NCBI GenBank assembly: GCA_002812745.2 | Contig: NCSJ02000302.1 | Coordinates: 1 to 52,159, forward strand | Source of the DNA: Scytalidium lignicola | Taxonomy: Eukaryota; Ascomycota; Leotiomycetes | Direction of reading: 5' to 3' | DNA: 52,159 nucleotides | Shown: piece by piece, positions 1-11,900 of the stretch | How positions within the stretch are numbered: the stretch's first letter is position 1 | Layout of the letters: the number at the start of each line of letters is the position of its first letter | Made by a program: the position numbers and the translations under genes | The notes under the pieces: model-generated | The model's database searches: none | What the model saw: the letters and a program-made list of their open reading frames with translations, nothing else | Told to the model about the DNA's origin: nothing

Positions 1-89
1 ACAAATGTCAATGCTACTAGAGCATGGAGGGCTTGGTGCTGCTACACGTAAGTCCTAGATCAATGAGATGTGCATTCTGCATCTCTTAC

Positions 90-490
90 CTGAGATTGGC
101 ATTTGCTCCAAAGATGGAAGGGTGTATCTGGATACCTCCTTGTTAATTTTTTTCCGTGGTATCAACTTTCCGTTGATATAAATCTCACTGTCCTTGCCAT
201 CTCGTTTCCTTTTGTTCAGTTTTTGAGCGATATATTTCCAACTTTCATTTGTTGAATTCTTCTCAATACCAAGTTGCCTCAACTTCCGAACATATTGAGC
301 TTTCCTTTATTTAATTGTTAACTATGCTCAGATCAACAAGACTGAATGTAACTAACGTGGCATGAAACCCTTTACTTTCCATGACTTCCATAACTTCTGC
401 AAGAGTTTCGTTCTCTATCGAGTAAAGCTTTTCAATAGAATCTCTATGTCGTTGCCAATCTGAATCTGGAATCCTAGACGTGGTCGGCAT
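90..490 (-). CDS. Clr5-domain protein, 5' part (gene runs off the left edge)
   Basis: Read on the minus strand from the ATG at 490. Exon 1 (490-357) and exon 2 (304-90) are joined across a 52-bp GT-AG intron (356-305). The joined product has the layout of the fungal Clr5 domain: a Trp-containing start (DSDWQRHRDSIEKLY), then TLAEVMEVMESKGFHAT, then KAQYVRKLRQLGIEKN, followed by a basic segment KLNKRKRDGKD. Clr5 domains sit at the N-terminus of many fungal proteins, often ahead of long helical or repeat regions; their biochemical role is poorly defined. A good donor (TCAG/GTAAGA) ends exon 2 at 90, so the gene most likely continues past the window edge. If that donor is not used, the frame stops at 55. 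The visible part is intact, unlike the relics at 18-22 kb. Confidence 0.72.
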
Positions 491-839
491 ATTGAAGAAT
501 TGGAGGCATGCAACCTAATATAATTATAACAACCTGACAGCGCTCCGTGAGAATTGTAGAATTAAATTGGTTGTGATTGTATATCTGACTAGAAAAATAT
601 TTCAAGTTAGAGAGAACTAGAAATGATAAAGCATACAAGAGAAGAGAAGAGAAGAAAGATTTGAAGGGGGGTCTTTAAAGGTTTAATGTGCTGGCCAAAC
701 CACAATTTGCCCTCATCTTGAGCCTTTTCTTTGCCTAATCTCAACATTCACACAAAAGCGAGAGCCTCAGATTGGACGAGCCCAGAATTTGCTGCAAATG
801 CATTCGTGATTGTCTTATTTTGCTAGGAAGATGGTACTC
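491..839. other. 5' flank of the Clr5 gene, no gene seen
   Basis: This is the upstream region of the minus-strand Clr5 gene. It holds a purine-rich stretch around 625-665 (agaagagaagag-type repeats). I see no coding region or RNA gene. Confidence 0.5.
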
Positions 840-1210
840 CTATTGGCCATATGCAGGAACCCGTGGCATGACAGCCAAAATTAAACGCGAATTTTGGAAT
901 TGTTCATGATTCAAGCAGATCCTAGTTTGCGCCGCAACGGGATTGTCAAATAATCGTTGGATAATACACTTAAGCCACGTCAGCAGGGCTGATTTGCGTG
1001 TCCAGGGGGAAGCGGTCAAGGCATTTGCCCATTTGTACTTGCCAGAATTTTCTTTCTTAGCATCTACCATCCAGCCTTCAAAACATTCAGCAACCTTGAA
1101 TTAATCTTTGTAGTGCCAGAATTCGCGAAATTCGAATGCCGATAAATATGCCGTCAACGTAGAAACTAAAAATGCGTCCTCCCAAGCAATCCCAAAAGTT
1201 ACGAAAGTTA
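840..1210 (-). pseudogene. Possible decayed coding segment, unknown family
   Basis: One minus-strand frame stays protein-like from about 1210 down to 840 with a single internal TAA at about 1101-1103. The residues on either side (EFREFWHYKD and FKVAECFEGWMVDAKK) read as one continuous frame. The C-terminal part contains WTRKSALLTWLKCIIQRLF. I do not recognise the family. The single stop is a type that C-to-T mutation produces, matching the relics further right, but a gene fragment cannot be told from chance openness here. Confidence 0.28.
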
Positions 1211-1233
1211 AATCCAATGATTCCGTAATTCGC

Positions 1234-1542
1234 ATGGCGCTCTCAACAGAAGCAACCATTTCTATAATCGCACTCTTGGTCAACCTCCCTCCAGCCATTC
1301 TCATTCTGTGGAGGGTATACCAGAGGATAAGAGTACCTCAATCGAATTATGCTATCTCAGGTAAAAAATGCTTGAATGACTTAGCCCTCAGCTATATTAA
1401 AAAGCTCCCCTCAGCTAACACTCCACAGACTCGCCTCATCCTACTCCAGAGACTACCAATCAACGAGCAAGATACCCAGATCACTCATGGTGCAATTTTA
1501 CCTCTGTCAGTGTTGTCGTTCAACTACCATAATATCAGATAG
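1234..1542 (+). CDS. Hypothetical protein with N-terminal membrane helix
   Basis: Open frame of 102 aa beginning MALSTEATISIIALLVNLPP. Residues about 9-27 form a hydrophobic helix (IIALLVNLPPAILILW) followed by a basic stretch (RVYQRIR). Short fungal proteins that start with a helix like this and then carry a cytosolic tail are common, but I cannot assign a family. A possible donor (CAG/GTAAAA) after codon 43 would shorten the exon and change the C-terminus. The first part overlaps a minus-strand open frame, so at most one of the two is likely real. Confidence 0.35.
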   Translation: MALSTEATISIIALLVNLPPAILILWRVYQRIRVPQSNYAISGKKCLNDLALSYIKKLPSANTPQTRLILLQRLPINEQDTQITHGAILPLSVLSFNYHNIR

Positions 1543-1752
1543 AAGTCGACATTGGAAAGTGATTAGAGAAACGAATGTAAAACCACTTCGTTTCCTTGGA
1601 CGTCAATTGGCGGTGACTTAGGCATCTGTATGGAAGGCTTCGACAAGCAATGACTTGAGAAGAACAAGTTAGTAGAAGCTGTAAGTGTGGCTTAATCATC
1701 ATCCATTATAATATATGTTCTATCCCATACGTAAGTGAACTTGCTTCATAAA

Positions 1753-1841
1753 TGGGCCAGCTTATACGTAAATATTGGTGTATGAGCTGGCCTATACATA
1801 AATATTGCCATTTGAGTATGGGCCAGCCTATACGCAAATTA
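1753..1841. repeat. Three degenerate tandem units of about 33 bp
   Basis: The core tgggccagcttatacgtaaa recurs three times with small changes (gggccagcttatacg, gctggcctatacat, gggccagcctatacgc), spaced about 33 bp apart. Most differences between units are transitions, consistent with an old tandem repeat that has mutated. Confidence 0.6.
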
Positions 1842-2319
1842 CCCCACTTACTCCTAAAGCTGCGCTGTAATTAGCTTTAAAGATTGCAACGTTATCCCTG
1901 ATGTTAATACCCGGTGCTAAACTTAGCAAACTTGCTAAATTAATTGTAAAGTCCAAAAAAATATCGTTATATTGGTTAAGCATGCAGATAATATTGAAGC
2001 AGCGAGGATTTTGTACCACAGCGTAACAAACAGTGTTAATTATTATATTGTTCACTTGAATCTCTGGATAAAATTTGGCTACTTTGTAAAAACAGCGCAA
2101 AAAGAAACTATCCGTGTAATTAAGAACATTAACCTTGTAAAGACAAGTAACATGTTTGCAACCCGGTTTGCGAGCATAGTCAGGTGAATACTTGACCACT
2201 CTGGTTATTACTGCACGAGTTGTTAACTTGATAATTTCAGTAATAATATTATTGTTAATTTTGTGCTTATGTTCAATGTAAATATTTTTGGTAATTTTGC
2301 GCATTATAACCAGGTCCAT
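1828..2319 (-). other. AT-rich 163-codon open frame of unknown nature
   Basis: A minus-strand frame open for 163 codons in very AT-rich DNA. It contains a Cys/His-bearing segment (YARKPGCKHVTCLYKVNVL), but I recognise no domain. The composition (many Ile and Asn) is what C-to-T decay of a repeat would give, so this is more likely a transposon fragment than a host gene. The right boundary is unknown. Confidence 0.25.
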
Positions 2320-2700
2320 GGCTTTATAGCGTTCAGAAACATTAAGAAAACTTCGGATTAGTTATAAATTCACGAAGAAGTTAAAGTCTTAGCGCATAGC
2401 ATTATTGAACAACAAATAAGTCAACTCCGAGTTATCGGGTTGAATACAAATAATTTAACTTTAAAACTTGTTAACGATTAGTAACACTTTGATATTAATG
2501 TTAATAACATGGGGTTGTTTTACTGTTTGCAGTGGTAAAAAGTAATTGTATACTGCAATGGCCTTGTCCGCGATGGGGTACCAGCAATTTTCATGTGGAT
2601 TTAGGTCTGGCCTTAAAGATTTAAAATTGGCTCTGGCAGGAACCCTTGTAAAGGAGTGGATGCAGCGGGTGCGCGCAAGGCGTTAAAATGGGATCCGCAC

Positions 2701-2817
2701 CGGTTTAGGCTCTGCTCAGGCTCTGGTTAGGCTCTGTTAGGTTTTGCTCAGGCTCGCCAAGGCTGTACTCGGGCTTGCCCGGGCTCAGCTCAGGTTTGCT
2801 CGCCCTTGGCTCAGGTT
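2701..2817. repeat. GGCTCTGCTCA-type minisatellite
   Basis: About nine degenerate units of 10-13 bp built on ggctctgctca / ggctcgcc / ggcttgcc follow one another without interruption. This is a GC-rich island inside AT-rich DNA. No coding frame is apparent. Confidence 0.65.
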
Positions 2818-2819
2818 AA

Positions 2820-3507
2820 AGCGACCGTTGCTCACCTCTGGGAACTAAAATGGAACGGGCATGAGAAAAAATTACTATAGAGTTTAGCGGTATTATAGCA
2901 AATAATCTGCTACTTACTATTACAATGTAGTACTTTCAGATAAGAGTAGCTGTTCTTGGTTCTGCGCATGTAATTTCTTCCTTTATTGTAAGAATTGTAA
3001 AGTTATGGACTTTTGAAATATGAGTGTGAAGATAGTGAGGTCAAGTAATTTTAATGTAGTCTTAGACTTTTGGCCTCTTAGTTTAATAAAATAAAAAGTG
3101 ATTTCGGCAACAAAATTGATATCGGTTTCCTGTTCGCAAGACTACATTAATATTACAGCAATCTCTATAGCTTAAGAAATCTGTTCAGACTCCTTTCAAT
3201 GGTTTGTTTATTCCATTATTTGCTCTATTTTGTTTTTTNGGTTAGTGGAGGGTATTTTTCATTGGTATTGTTATTTATTAAAATTGCTAGGATGCTCATT
3301 TGTGTTGTAAAATTTTAGTGTTTGGTGGGGCTGGGAATTACGTTATCTCCGCATCTCAATGATTCACAACCTCACACCTTCTTCCTCCTACAAACAACAA
3401 AATACCTTTAATGAATCCCGTTGCATTTACTAACTTGACTACCTGGTTATTCTTTTGCATGTCCCTTGAATCGAGAACCTTCGTAAATAGTGATCACAAG
3501 AGCCAAG
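2820..3507. other. AT-rich upstream flank of the NAD synthetase gene
   Basis: No gene was found. The stretch contains a 37-bp near-copy of an exon/intron junction of the downstream gene (2951-2987, listed separately) and a single N at 3239. A CT-rich stretch ending in cttcttcctcctac (about 3378-3391) lies just over 100 bp before the ATG and could be promoter sequence. Confidence 0.45.
2951..2987 (+). repeat. Partial copy of the exon 3/intron 3 junction of the NAD synthetase gene
   Basis: These 37 bp match 5243-5279 at 34 positions. Two of the three differences are C/T transitions. The copied stretch crosses the splice donor of intron 3, so it came from genomic DNA rather than from a spliced transcript. 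Weaker similarity may extend about 15 bp to the left; nothing clear follows on the right. Confidence 0.7.
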
Positions 3508-6151
3508 ATGGGCCATCTCGTCACCCTCACCACGTGCTCACTGAATCAATGGGCCCTTGACTTCCAGGGCAACGCAGACAGAATCCTTCAAAGCATTAAA
3601 GAAGCCAAAGCAGCCGGTTCATCCTTGAGAATTGGACCTGAACTTGAGATCACCGGTTATGGATTACTCGACCACTTCCTTGAAGCAGATACAGACCTTC
3701 ATTCTTGGGAGTCATTGGTCCAGATTCTCGAGAATGAGGTATGTCAGGATATCCTTCTTGATATTGGAATGCCGGTCTCGCATCGTAATGTGAGGTACAA
3801 CTGCCGTATCATCTCGTACAACAAACAGATCCTGCTCATCCGCCCAAAGCTCTCTCTCGCGAATGACGGTAACTACCGGGAGATGAGGTACTTTTCTCCG
3901 TGGAAGGGAGAGCGATATGTGGAGGACTATTACCTACCGAGGATTGCTCAGAAATTGACGGGCCAGAAAAAGTGCCGCATTGGCGACGCTCTGATATCGA
4001 CGATAGATACTTGCATGGGAACTGAGACCTGTGAAGAGCTTTTCACACCACGATCTCCGGGCCTTGGCATGGGGCTGGATGGCTGCGAGATCATTTCTAA
4101 CTCTTCTGGAAGTCACCATGAGCTGAGGAAATTGAACACGAGGATTCAACTGATCGTTCAGGAGACCTTGAAGAGCGGGGGAATCTATCTCTACGCAAAC
4201 CAGCAAGGCTGCGACGGAGACAGGCTCTACTATGATGGCTCAGCCATGATCGTCTGCAACGGGGAAGTAGTTGCATATGGAAGTCAATTTTCGCTGCAAG
4301 ATGTTGAGACTGTCACCGCTACAGGTAAATACTCCTAATAAACCCCTAACTAACCCCCGATTAACTGTCGACTAAGCAAATCAGTCGATATCGAGGCTGT
4401 TCGCAGTTATAGGACCTCGAAATCGAGAGCTATGCAGGCCACAAAGCAACCGGCTTATGAACGAATTGAAGTCGAGATGAGCTTGTCCAAGGACGCAGAA
4501 GATGTTGACCCCCGGATCGGTCCTAATTGTCCTCTGGAGGTCCGTTATCATAGTATAGAAGAAGAGATTGCACTCGGCCCTGCGTGCTGGCTTTGGGATT
4601 ACCTTAGACGTTCAAAGCAAGCAGGATTCTTCTTGCCATTATCCGGAGGTATCGACAGCTGTGCGACCGCAGTGATCGTTCATTCAATGTGTCGCCTGGT
4701 GTATACCGACATCGTTAAGAAGAAGGATCCACAAGTCCTGAAAGACCTACTTATGATTCACGGAAAGCCTGCAAACAGTACATGGCTGCCTGAGTCTCCT
4801 CAGGAAATCGCTGCCGGCCTCTTTCATTCCGCATATCTTGGTATGGAAGAGAACAGCTCGCCAGAAACCCGGAAACGAGCAAAAGATCTTGCGAAGGAGA
4901 TTGGCTCTTATCACTTGGTATGTCCTTCTCATGCATCTTGTCAAGCCATACTATGTGTGTGCTGAGAACCATCCTTTTACAACTTTCTGTCAATTACTGA
5001 CGAAATGTTACAGGACTTGAACATCGACACTGTCTACTACGCGGTCACCAAGTTGTTTACCGCAGTCACAGCATACGTTCCCAAGTACAAGGTCCACGGA
5101 GGCACTCCGTCCAGCAACTTGGCCTTACAGAACATCCAGGCACGCCTTCGTATGGTGCTAAGCTACCTTTTCGCGCAGTTGTTGCCCACAGTTCGCGGTC
5201 GAAATAAAGAGAACCCTGAAAATAACTCACCTGGAGGACTACTTGTTCTCGGTTCTGCGTATGTTATTTCTTCCTTTATTAAATAAAAGTTGATGAATCG
5301 GTCTCCTAATGACAAAATGCTAACCATGTTGAAGGAACGTTGACGAGGCACTTCGAGGCTATTATACGAAATATGATTGTTCATCAGCAGATGTACGTAT
5401 CTATCCTCACTCAATGCCTTAGATTTCGATTAAGTTTCATCAGTAGCTGACAAAACCTGCTCTTCACAGATCAACCCCATCGGAGGAATCTCCAAAACAG
5501 ACCTGAAAAGATTCATTCTGTGGGCTTCGACAAACTTTGAGATGCCAATCCTACAATCGTTCATCGACGCCCCACCGACGGCGGAACTAGAGCCCATTAC
5601 TCATGAGTATACGCAGTCAGATGAGCAAGATATGGGGATGACGTACGATGAGCTATCTATATACGGAAGACTTCGAAAGAACGCCAAGTTGGGTCCTTAC
5701 TCTATGTGGTGAGCAAATCTCGTCAATAATCGGCAGCCTTCTTTCAGTGTTTCAGTAACTGACAAAAAGTCACACAGGACTGCCCTACTCCATCAATGGG
5801 GGAATACGATGAGTCCTAGGCAGATTTATGAGAAAGTGAAGTGGTTCACTTGGTGCTACCAAATTAACCGCCACAAGATGACAACTTTGACACCAAGCTA
5901 CCACGCCGAGCAATACAGCCCCGACGACAACGTTCGTATCTCCTTCTTTATCCATTCTGCATCTTTTCTTCCCCTGAATAATTTACAGCTAACACATTGT
6001 ACAGAGATTTGACTTACGCCCCTTCCTTTATCCCTCCTCGACCTGGGTGTGGAATAAGATTGAGAGGAGCTTAAAAGGAATGGAAGATGAAGGCAATAAG
6101 GTCCCAGAGCCAGCGGCGGGTGAGACGAACGAGGGAAAGAAGGATGTATAA
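3508..6151 (+). CDS. QNS1: Glutamine-dependent NAD+ synthetase
   Basis: Makes NAD+ by amidating nicotinic acid adenine dinucleotide, using ammonia released from glutamine (last step of NAD biosynthesis, cytosol/nucleus). Seven exons: 3508-4324, 4385-4917, 5014-5258, 5335-5392, 5470-5708, 5778-5931 and 6005-6151. They give 730 aa, against about 714 in yeast Qns1. The N-terminal nitrilase-type glutaminase domain has its Glu-Lys-Cys triad at E45 ([10 protein letters not shown]), K114 ([14 protein letters not shown]) and C175 (GTETCEELF). The C-terminal synthetase has the ATP-binding P-loop SGGIDS at 359-364. I chose ATG 3508 because [19 protein letters not shown] matches the family start; the frame also opens six codons earlier at a GTG. 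All introns are GT-AG, 60-96 bp, and all phases close. The C-terminus ends in a charged Glu/Lys-rich tail. Confidence 0.97.
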
Positions 6152-6710
6152 GGTTGTATACCAGTTCACAAGAATGAGCCATCAGTACATTCCAGGAATA
6201 AAGAAGTCAAATACATCTCTCGTTTATTAGGGAGGTCTAATACATCCTTTATATAAAATGAGGCTTAAACCGTGATATATTAGGATAAGATTCAGTTCAA
6301 AGACCTAGCTAGCATAGAACTAAATCACAATTCAATGCCTCGACCACACCTTCCCTAATTACCATACGTATGTATGTATGTGTGCATGGTGTTGTATATA
6401 CAATGTTCATTACCCATTACCCTTACTCATTACCCGTGCCGGTGCCCGTGCCTATTGAATTAAAAAANGAAAAGAAGAAACCCCCAAAGTCCTCGCATCA
6501 TTAGGCACCAGCTCTTGCACTGAGGCAGCGGTGGGGGTATATATTGTTGAAGTATCATGATTTTAGTTCTGGTAGTTGAATAACCAAAACTTTGTGTTTT
6601 TTTTGGTAGAAAAAAANGGAACTGAAAAAAGGGGGAAATGATTTCCTCCTATTAACTAATTAATCATCCCAATAGAAAACGTTTCTTAACCAAAACAGAA
6701 AACGAGGGTT
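6152..6710. other. 3' flanks of two convergent genes
   Basis: This is the shared downstream region of the NAD synthetase and MFS genes, which converge. It holds a short tatgtatgtatgtgtg repeat near 6368, repeated cattaccc units at about 6412-6437, and two Ns in A-runs (6468 and 6617). No gene is seen. Confidence 0.5.
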
Positions 6711-8962
6711 TTAATGCGTTAAGACCTGCGTCGCATTCTTCTTATGAAACCTTCCTACAAAGCTCCGACTCGTAATGATACGAATCTTCTTACCAAAGAA
6801 CATGAAGATCAGGAGTGCTAGATTATTAGCCAGTAACACCCCGCAGAAGATACCGCCAATGACGACGAGGTATCCGCGTTCCAGGATCCAGTTGAGCAGG
6901 TAGAGACCCATTCCAAAGGAGATAGCCTGCTTGCCGAGGTTCATGGCGATGAGCATCTCCGACGTGTTCGCGGTGTAGGAATCAATGGCGTAGGCGAGCG
7001 TGAAGGAAAAGTAGAAGTATGATCCCCAGTTACACATCGCGACGCCGAAGAAGTAGCCGATCCAGTGGAGTTGTTTCTGGGCTGTGTAGCCGTAGACCAC
7101 GAGGCCGGCTGGAGCGATCAACATGGCTGGGAGCAAGACGCCCAGACGCATCTCGGCTTCACGGATGCCGTTGTTTCGTTTCGTTAGGTAGGCTGCTAGG
7201 AGATCGGAGGAGGTGGTGAAGGGGACGGCGAGGAAGTAGCCTAGGGCATTGCCGACAGCGATGAGGCCTGAGTTGTTCGGGTTCCAGTTGTAGGGTGGGG
7301 CGACGATGAGGGCAGGGAAGGTGTAGTTGAATGCCAGGGCTCCGAGACCGATGTAGATGCCGAAGCTGGTGATGACCCAGAAGACGGCTGGAACGAAGAA
7401 GAGGGTGAATGGACGGAGCATTGTCAAGAAGAACTGAGATTCCTTGTCTTGTGGGCCCCATGGTTTGAGTGTCTGGAGGAAAGTCTTGCGCTCGGGGATG
7501 TTGGGATTGGATTCCTCTACCTGTTGCTCCACTTCGGGTTTGCCGTCTTCATTGATAGCAGTGTCCGAATTTAGGCTTGGCGCTGGAGGGGCAACTCGGT
7601 GGTAGAGAGTTTCCTCTACGAAGATGAAGGCGAGGACGAAAAGTGTACCTGCGAAGGCAGTCTCGACGTAGAAGAAGAGGCGCCAAGAGTAACCTCCTGC
7701 GAGCATATATCCGGCATAGAGGGGACCTGTGGCACCAAGGCAGAGGCAGACTTGAAGGAATGTTAACTTTCTCTAGGCAACTGAGAAACCGGGTCCGAAG
7801 AGAGACAAAAAAACGTACCTGTGTAGTATCCAATCCTCTGACCACGCTCATGGATGAAGAAGATATCATTGACCAATTGGACTGGGAGGGCTTCACAAAC
7901 ACCAGATCCAAAGGCGTGGAAGACACGGGCGACCATGAGGCCGGAGTATGAAGTTGCACGAGAAGCACCAGCAAGACCAGCGACGAACTGCAGATTGGTG
8001 TCTGATTAGTTTCAAAGTTCCAATTCCAATTCCAATTACAATTCCAAGTTTTAATATGTAGTGAAAAGGGATAAATGGACGAAATGCAAACATCTGAAAA
8101 ATTTTGCAACTGATTTACTCACCATCAACATGGAAAACAGCATGACGGGTCTTCGACCAAACTTGAGATACATGGGCACCAAGATGAGAGAACCTGAGGT
8201 AATTATCAATCATTAGCAGTCAGATATCTTCTCTGTTTTCTTTCCCTTTTCACCATTTTTTAAAAGGGAATAGAGAGACATACTGAATCCAAAAGCCAGG
8301 TTAGGATAGGATATCAGACCCGAGGCGGTGTTGGGATCGATGCCGAATTCCTCAGAGAAGATGCCGATGTAGACGGAGGGGCCAACCAACGACGAGTTCC
8401 CCAAGAACGAGTAGAGGGAGCAGATGACGAGGATCATGGTCTTTTTGTAATTGGGCCACTGCGGGCATTTTTTGCGATTAGCATTTTTCTCATTTCATCT
8501 CATTTCATCTCCTTCATTCTCATCTTTTCTCTCCTGTTCTCTTGGAGGTGGTGGAGTTCATACCAGCAGTGGATCATTTGGGTCCTCGCTCGGCACGGGA
8601 AACAGCGCCTGTCCGTACGCCGTGTCATCGCCCTCTGCCCAGATTGTTTTCGTATTAGCGCCTCAATTTCCAACCACGAAAAAAAAAAAAAAAAAACCGA
8701 AAAATTTCTCCCAATCTTTTATTTTAAGAACGTACCAATAGCTTGGAGATTCACCGTCCCCGGAAGATCTTCTTCGTGTGCATGACTATTTAAGAGTTTG
8801 ATTAGCTTAGAGTAAAACACAAGGCAGGCAGGCAATTATGAAAGTGTTGGTTGGATTATTTTATGCTTAAAGAAGCCACGCGGATGGATGATTCCTTTCT
8901 TACCTGTGGACGATGTGCCGTGCATGCTCGCCATGAGGCTCAACCTTGACGTCTTTGGCCAT
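6711..8962 (-). CDS. Major facilitator superfamily transporter
   Basis: Predicted plasma-membrane transporter for small molecules, of the fungal general-substrate/drug:H+ antiporter type; the substrate cannot be told from sequence. Seven minus-strand exons: 8962-8904, 8785-8736, 8634-8564, 8458-8284, 8193-8123, 7987-7819 and 7750-6711. They close in frame to 544 aa. A soluble N-terminus of about 60 residues ends in PSEDPNDPLL and WPNYKK, typical of this group. Helices follow, with the loop motif FGRRPVMLF between TM2 and TM3. HERGQRIGYYTG closes the loop before the later helices of the first half. A long charged central loop (about residues 235-270) separates the two halves. The last exon carries the whole second half and ends KKNATQVLTH. 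A 15-A run (8682-8697 region) lies inside intron 2. Confidence 0.93.
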
Positions 8963-11900
8963 CGTGTTGGCTGCTTCTTCAATGCTTCCTTTCTTTTCTC
9001 TAGCGGATAGTCTTTTGAGGTGACACAAGATCACACCAAAGCGCTGCGTCCTCGAAGTCGAAGATCAAGAGGAGTTGGTCAGCAAAGTCGCAAGGGGTGT
9101 GCACAACCTTATATTGGTCCTAGATTTCAGGTGTTTGGTGGTCGGAGTCTGGAGAAGGGAGCTTTGAAGAAGGGCAGACCGGGCAGGGGCCCCGAACTGC
9201 TGGGAAAAGGATAGTTGAGTGTGGGGCCTCTTTTCCTCGTCTTCTTGCCTTCTGTTTGGCTCTCTGGTTTCTTTTGCTTGATGCTAATGCAACCTAAGTC
9301 TCTAGGGTATTGACATGGAAAGTCCGCCACCAGGCTAGTTTCCCATCAAATGTCTTTTCAACTCATTAACCACATCGTGCATATGAAAGGGAAGATGCTG
9401 TAGGGGAAACCTCCTAGACTCTTTAGCCAGGAGTAATTAATAATACAGTACCCATCTTGTTGCGGTTGCGGTTGCGGAGGAAGTATCCATTTTATTCCCA
9501 GCCAAGCCTGTCATCTCCCGTTCTCATCAGCATGCTATGAAAACACCGTAATGAAATCCAGTCAGAAGTGCTTCAAAGCCCTGAACCAGCCCCACAGCTC
9601 GTCCACTCACTCGGCGCTGACTGGTTGGTACCCCGCAAGTGAGGTTGCACTGATGCTACTTGTACAGGCGGTGCAGATGACAACTAAAGTTACGGGGTAA
9701 CAATTCCTGTACATTTCTGCAGGCATCTCGGGTGGTGATCGTTCTTGTCCCCCGTCCGTCTTCGGGCGCAGAAGTGGCAACTGCTACTCTACTGTGTACC
9801 GCTACCGGACACTTACACGAGCCGAACTGGGCCTTTTTAGCCGGTGTTTTCACCATTCATGTTGCCCCTTTTGTTGTTGCTTCTGTCATTTTGTACGGAA
9901 GTACTACACGACTCTCTCTCTCATTGATTGATTTGCTCATCTCATGCGACCGGACAAGATAATGCCCTTAGTTTTCTTGTCATTGGATGTTCTGGTAGAT
10001 GCACAGCTTAGGATGGAGCAACATGACTCAGGGGCGCACTTTTTGGTTAGCTGCCTTTCTAGTCGATTAATAGTGCATTCCAAGTAGCCAAGAGTCCAAG
10101 GTCACTGCGCAGGCCATTCCAGCCCTCCGGTAGCGAAAAGCTGTCAATCATCTCGTGAGTCTTGTGGTCTTGGGTCTTGGGAGCTTAAGGATTATAGCTT
10201 TGGGTTAGGTTTAATAGGATGAGCATTGGAATTTATTTTGTTTAAAATAAAGCATATTTTCCAAGTTCTTACAAGAAACTCAAGTATTGAAAAACGAGTC
10301 CTGCCAGTTTCACAATGCTCGCTCAAGCTCATTTCTCTTTTCCACCAAAATTCTACAAACTTGTCCTATACGATAATACCTCACATCGACTCGAATAATA
10401 AATCTCATGGCAATCCCCACAAAGGCAACGCATTATTAATACCATCACAGCTTAATTAACTTCCCCATGCGTGACTAGATCACATACAGAACCTATTGAT
10501 GCCGTGCATGAGTAGTGTGTTCCCGACAGCACCATCCTAGGTATGTATGTACTTGTACTGTTCTGCACGGTACAAGGGAAGCTACCAAGCTACCCCCATA
10601 ACTACAGTAGCCAGTAGCCAAGTTAGTCCCCTTGCAGATAAATAAATTGCTACCGCACGTGATGATGCAAGGACAGGCGCTTCAAATCATGGGGTGTTAT
10701 TTGCCTACTGTATAGTATAGTTTTAGTACAAGTACGTATACACAGTAGCGTAGAGCGGCAAAGGTCATACATAGTTCCATCATGGGATACAAAAAGTGGA
10801 CTCTTTATTGCCCGATGCTAGGGATATTTATAGTAAGCTAGCTACGGGACATGTGCTTTCTCCAGGATTTTTTTCGGTGCCTGCTATCCAATGCAAGCCC
10901 TACCTACCGAGGCATGACTCTACTGTACTTGTTCTACCCTGTTGTTCTTGTCGTGAGGGATGTAGACTTGACTTAGCTTATGTGGGACCAGGTTCTCAAA
11001 AGTTCCATCTCCTGAGCTGGTGATTTGTACGGATTTCTTAGGTGAAGCTTTGGAAGAGGCATTGGATAGTTTGTGAATATCATATTCAATGTATTATTAA
11101 TCACCCTGAGATATTGTTTTTACGAATTGCACTACTTTTCAATTGAATCTGTGATACTAACTCTCTAAAAAACAACATGTTTGAATCTCCACAGAAAGTA
11201 TAGTACAGTACTTCCTCATAGTGGGGCCTTTCCCAGCTCGATCAGCTCCAGCTGTAGTTCTACAGTAGCTCCACTGTACGGCAGTGCATATGACGTCGTG
11301 CATATGTCTGTGGACAGGAGCTCAACAATAGATTACTTAGCTTAAAAACGAGACTGCCTCGGTCCTTTGAATAGGAGATAATAATGGTCTGATCAGGTGT
11401 GCAGCGCTTCTTTGGATGAAGCTGAGAAAAGAGAGAGGACTACGGGACTAGTCATCGGAGGGGTGTTCTCTGCAAAATTGAAGAAATTGAAGATGGAGTG
11501 TAATCTGTGCTAAGAGTTATAAAGAGTTTACCATAGGGAGTAACAGCATAGAAGAAAGACTACCGAGGTTGTGAGAACCAAGGCTTCAAATCATTGCCAA
11601 CCAAATTTACTCTGAGAACCTAAGCAATATCCAGATAGTTATCTCATCAATGCACTGTTCTTCTTCGCCGAACCTGGAAATACATCTTGGAATTGTAATC
11701 AGATCCATCTTGTAGATAGTCAGGTGGAATGAGCATCGCCATGGCAGAGGCCCCACGAGAGACAAGATTGAAAGGAGAAAAGACGAAGAGCTGAGATGCC
11801 CCACGACCCCACAGAGACAAAGCTGAGCAGGAAGTTGTCGAGGTCAGTCAAGCTTACTCTTCTCCATGGGGAAAGCTGTTTCCTGGGGAAAAGCCGAAGC

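Noticed and set aside
9020..9330. Overlapping short frames on both strands upstream of the MFS gene
   Set aside because: They lie in the promoter region, overlap each other, have no start context or domains and are within chance length.
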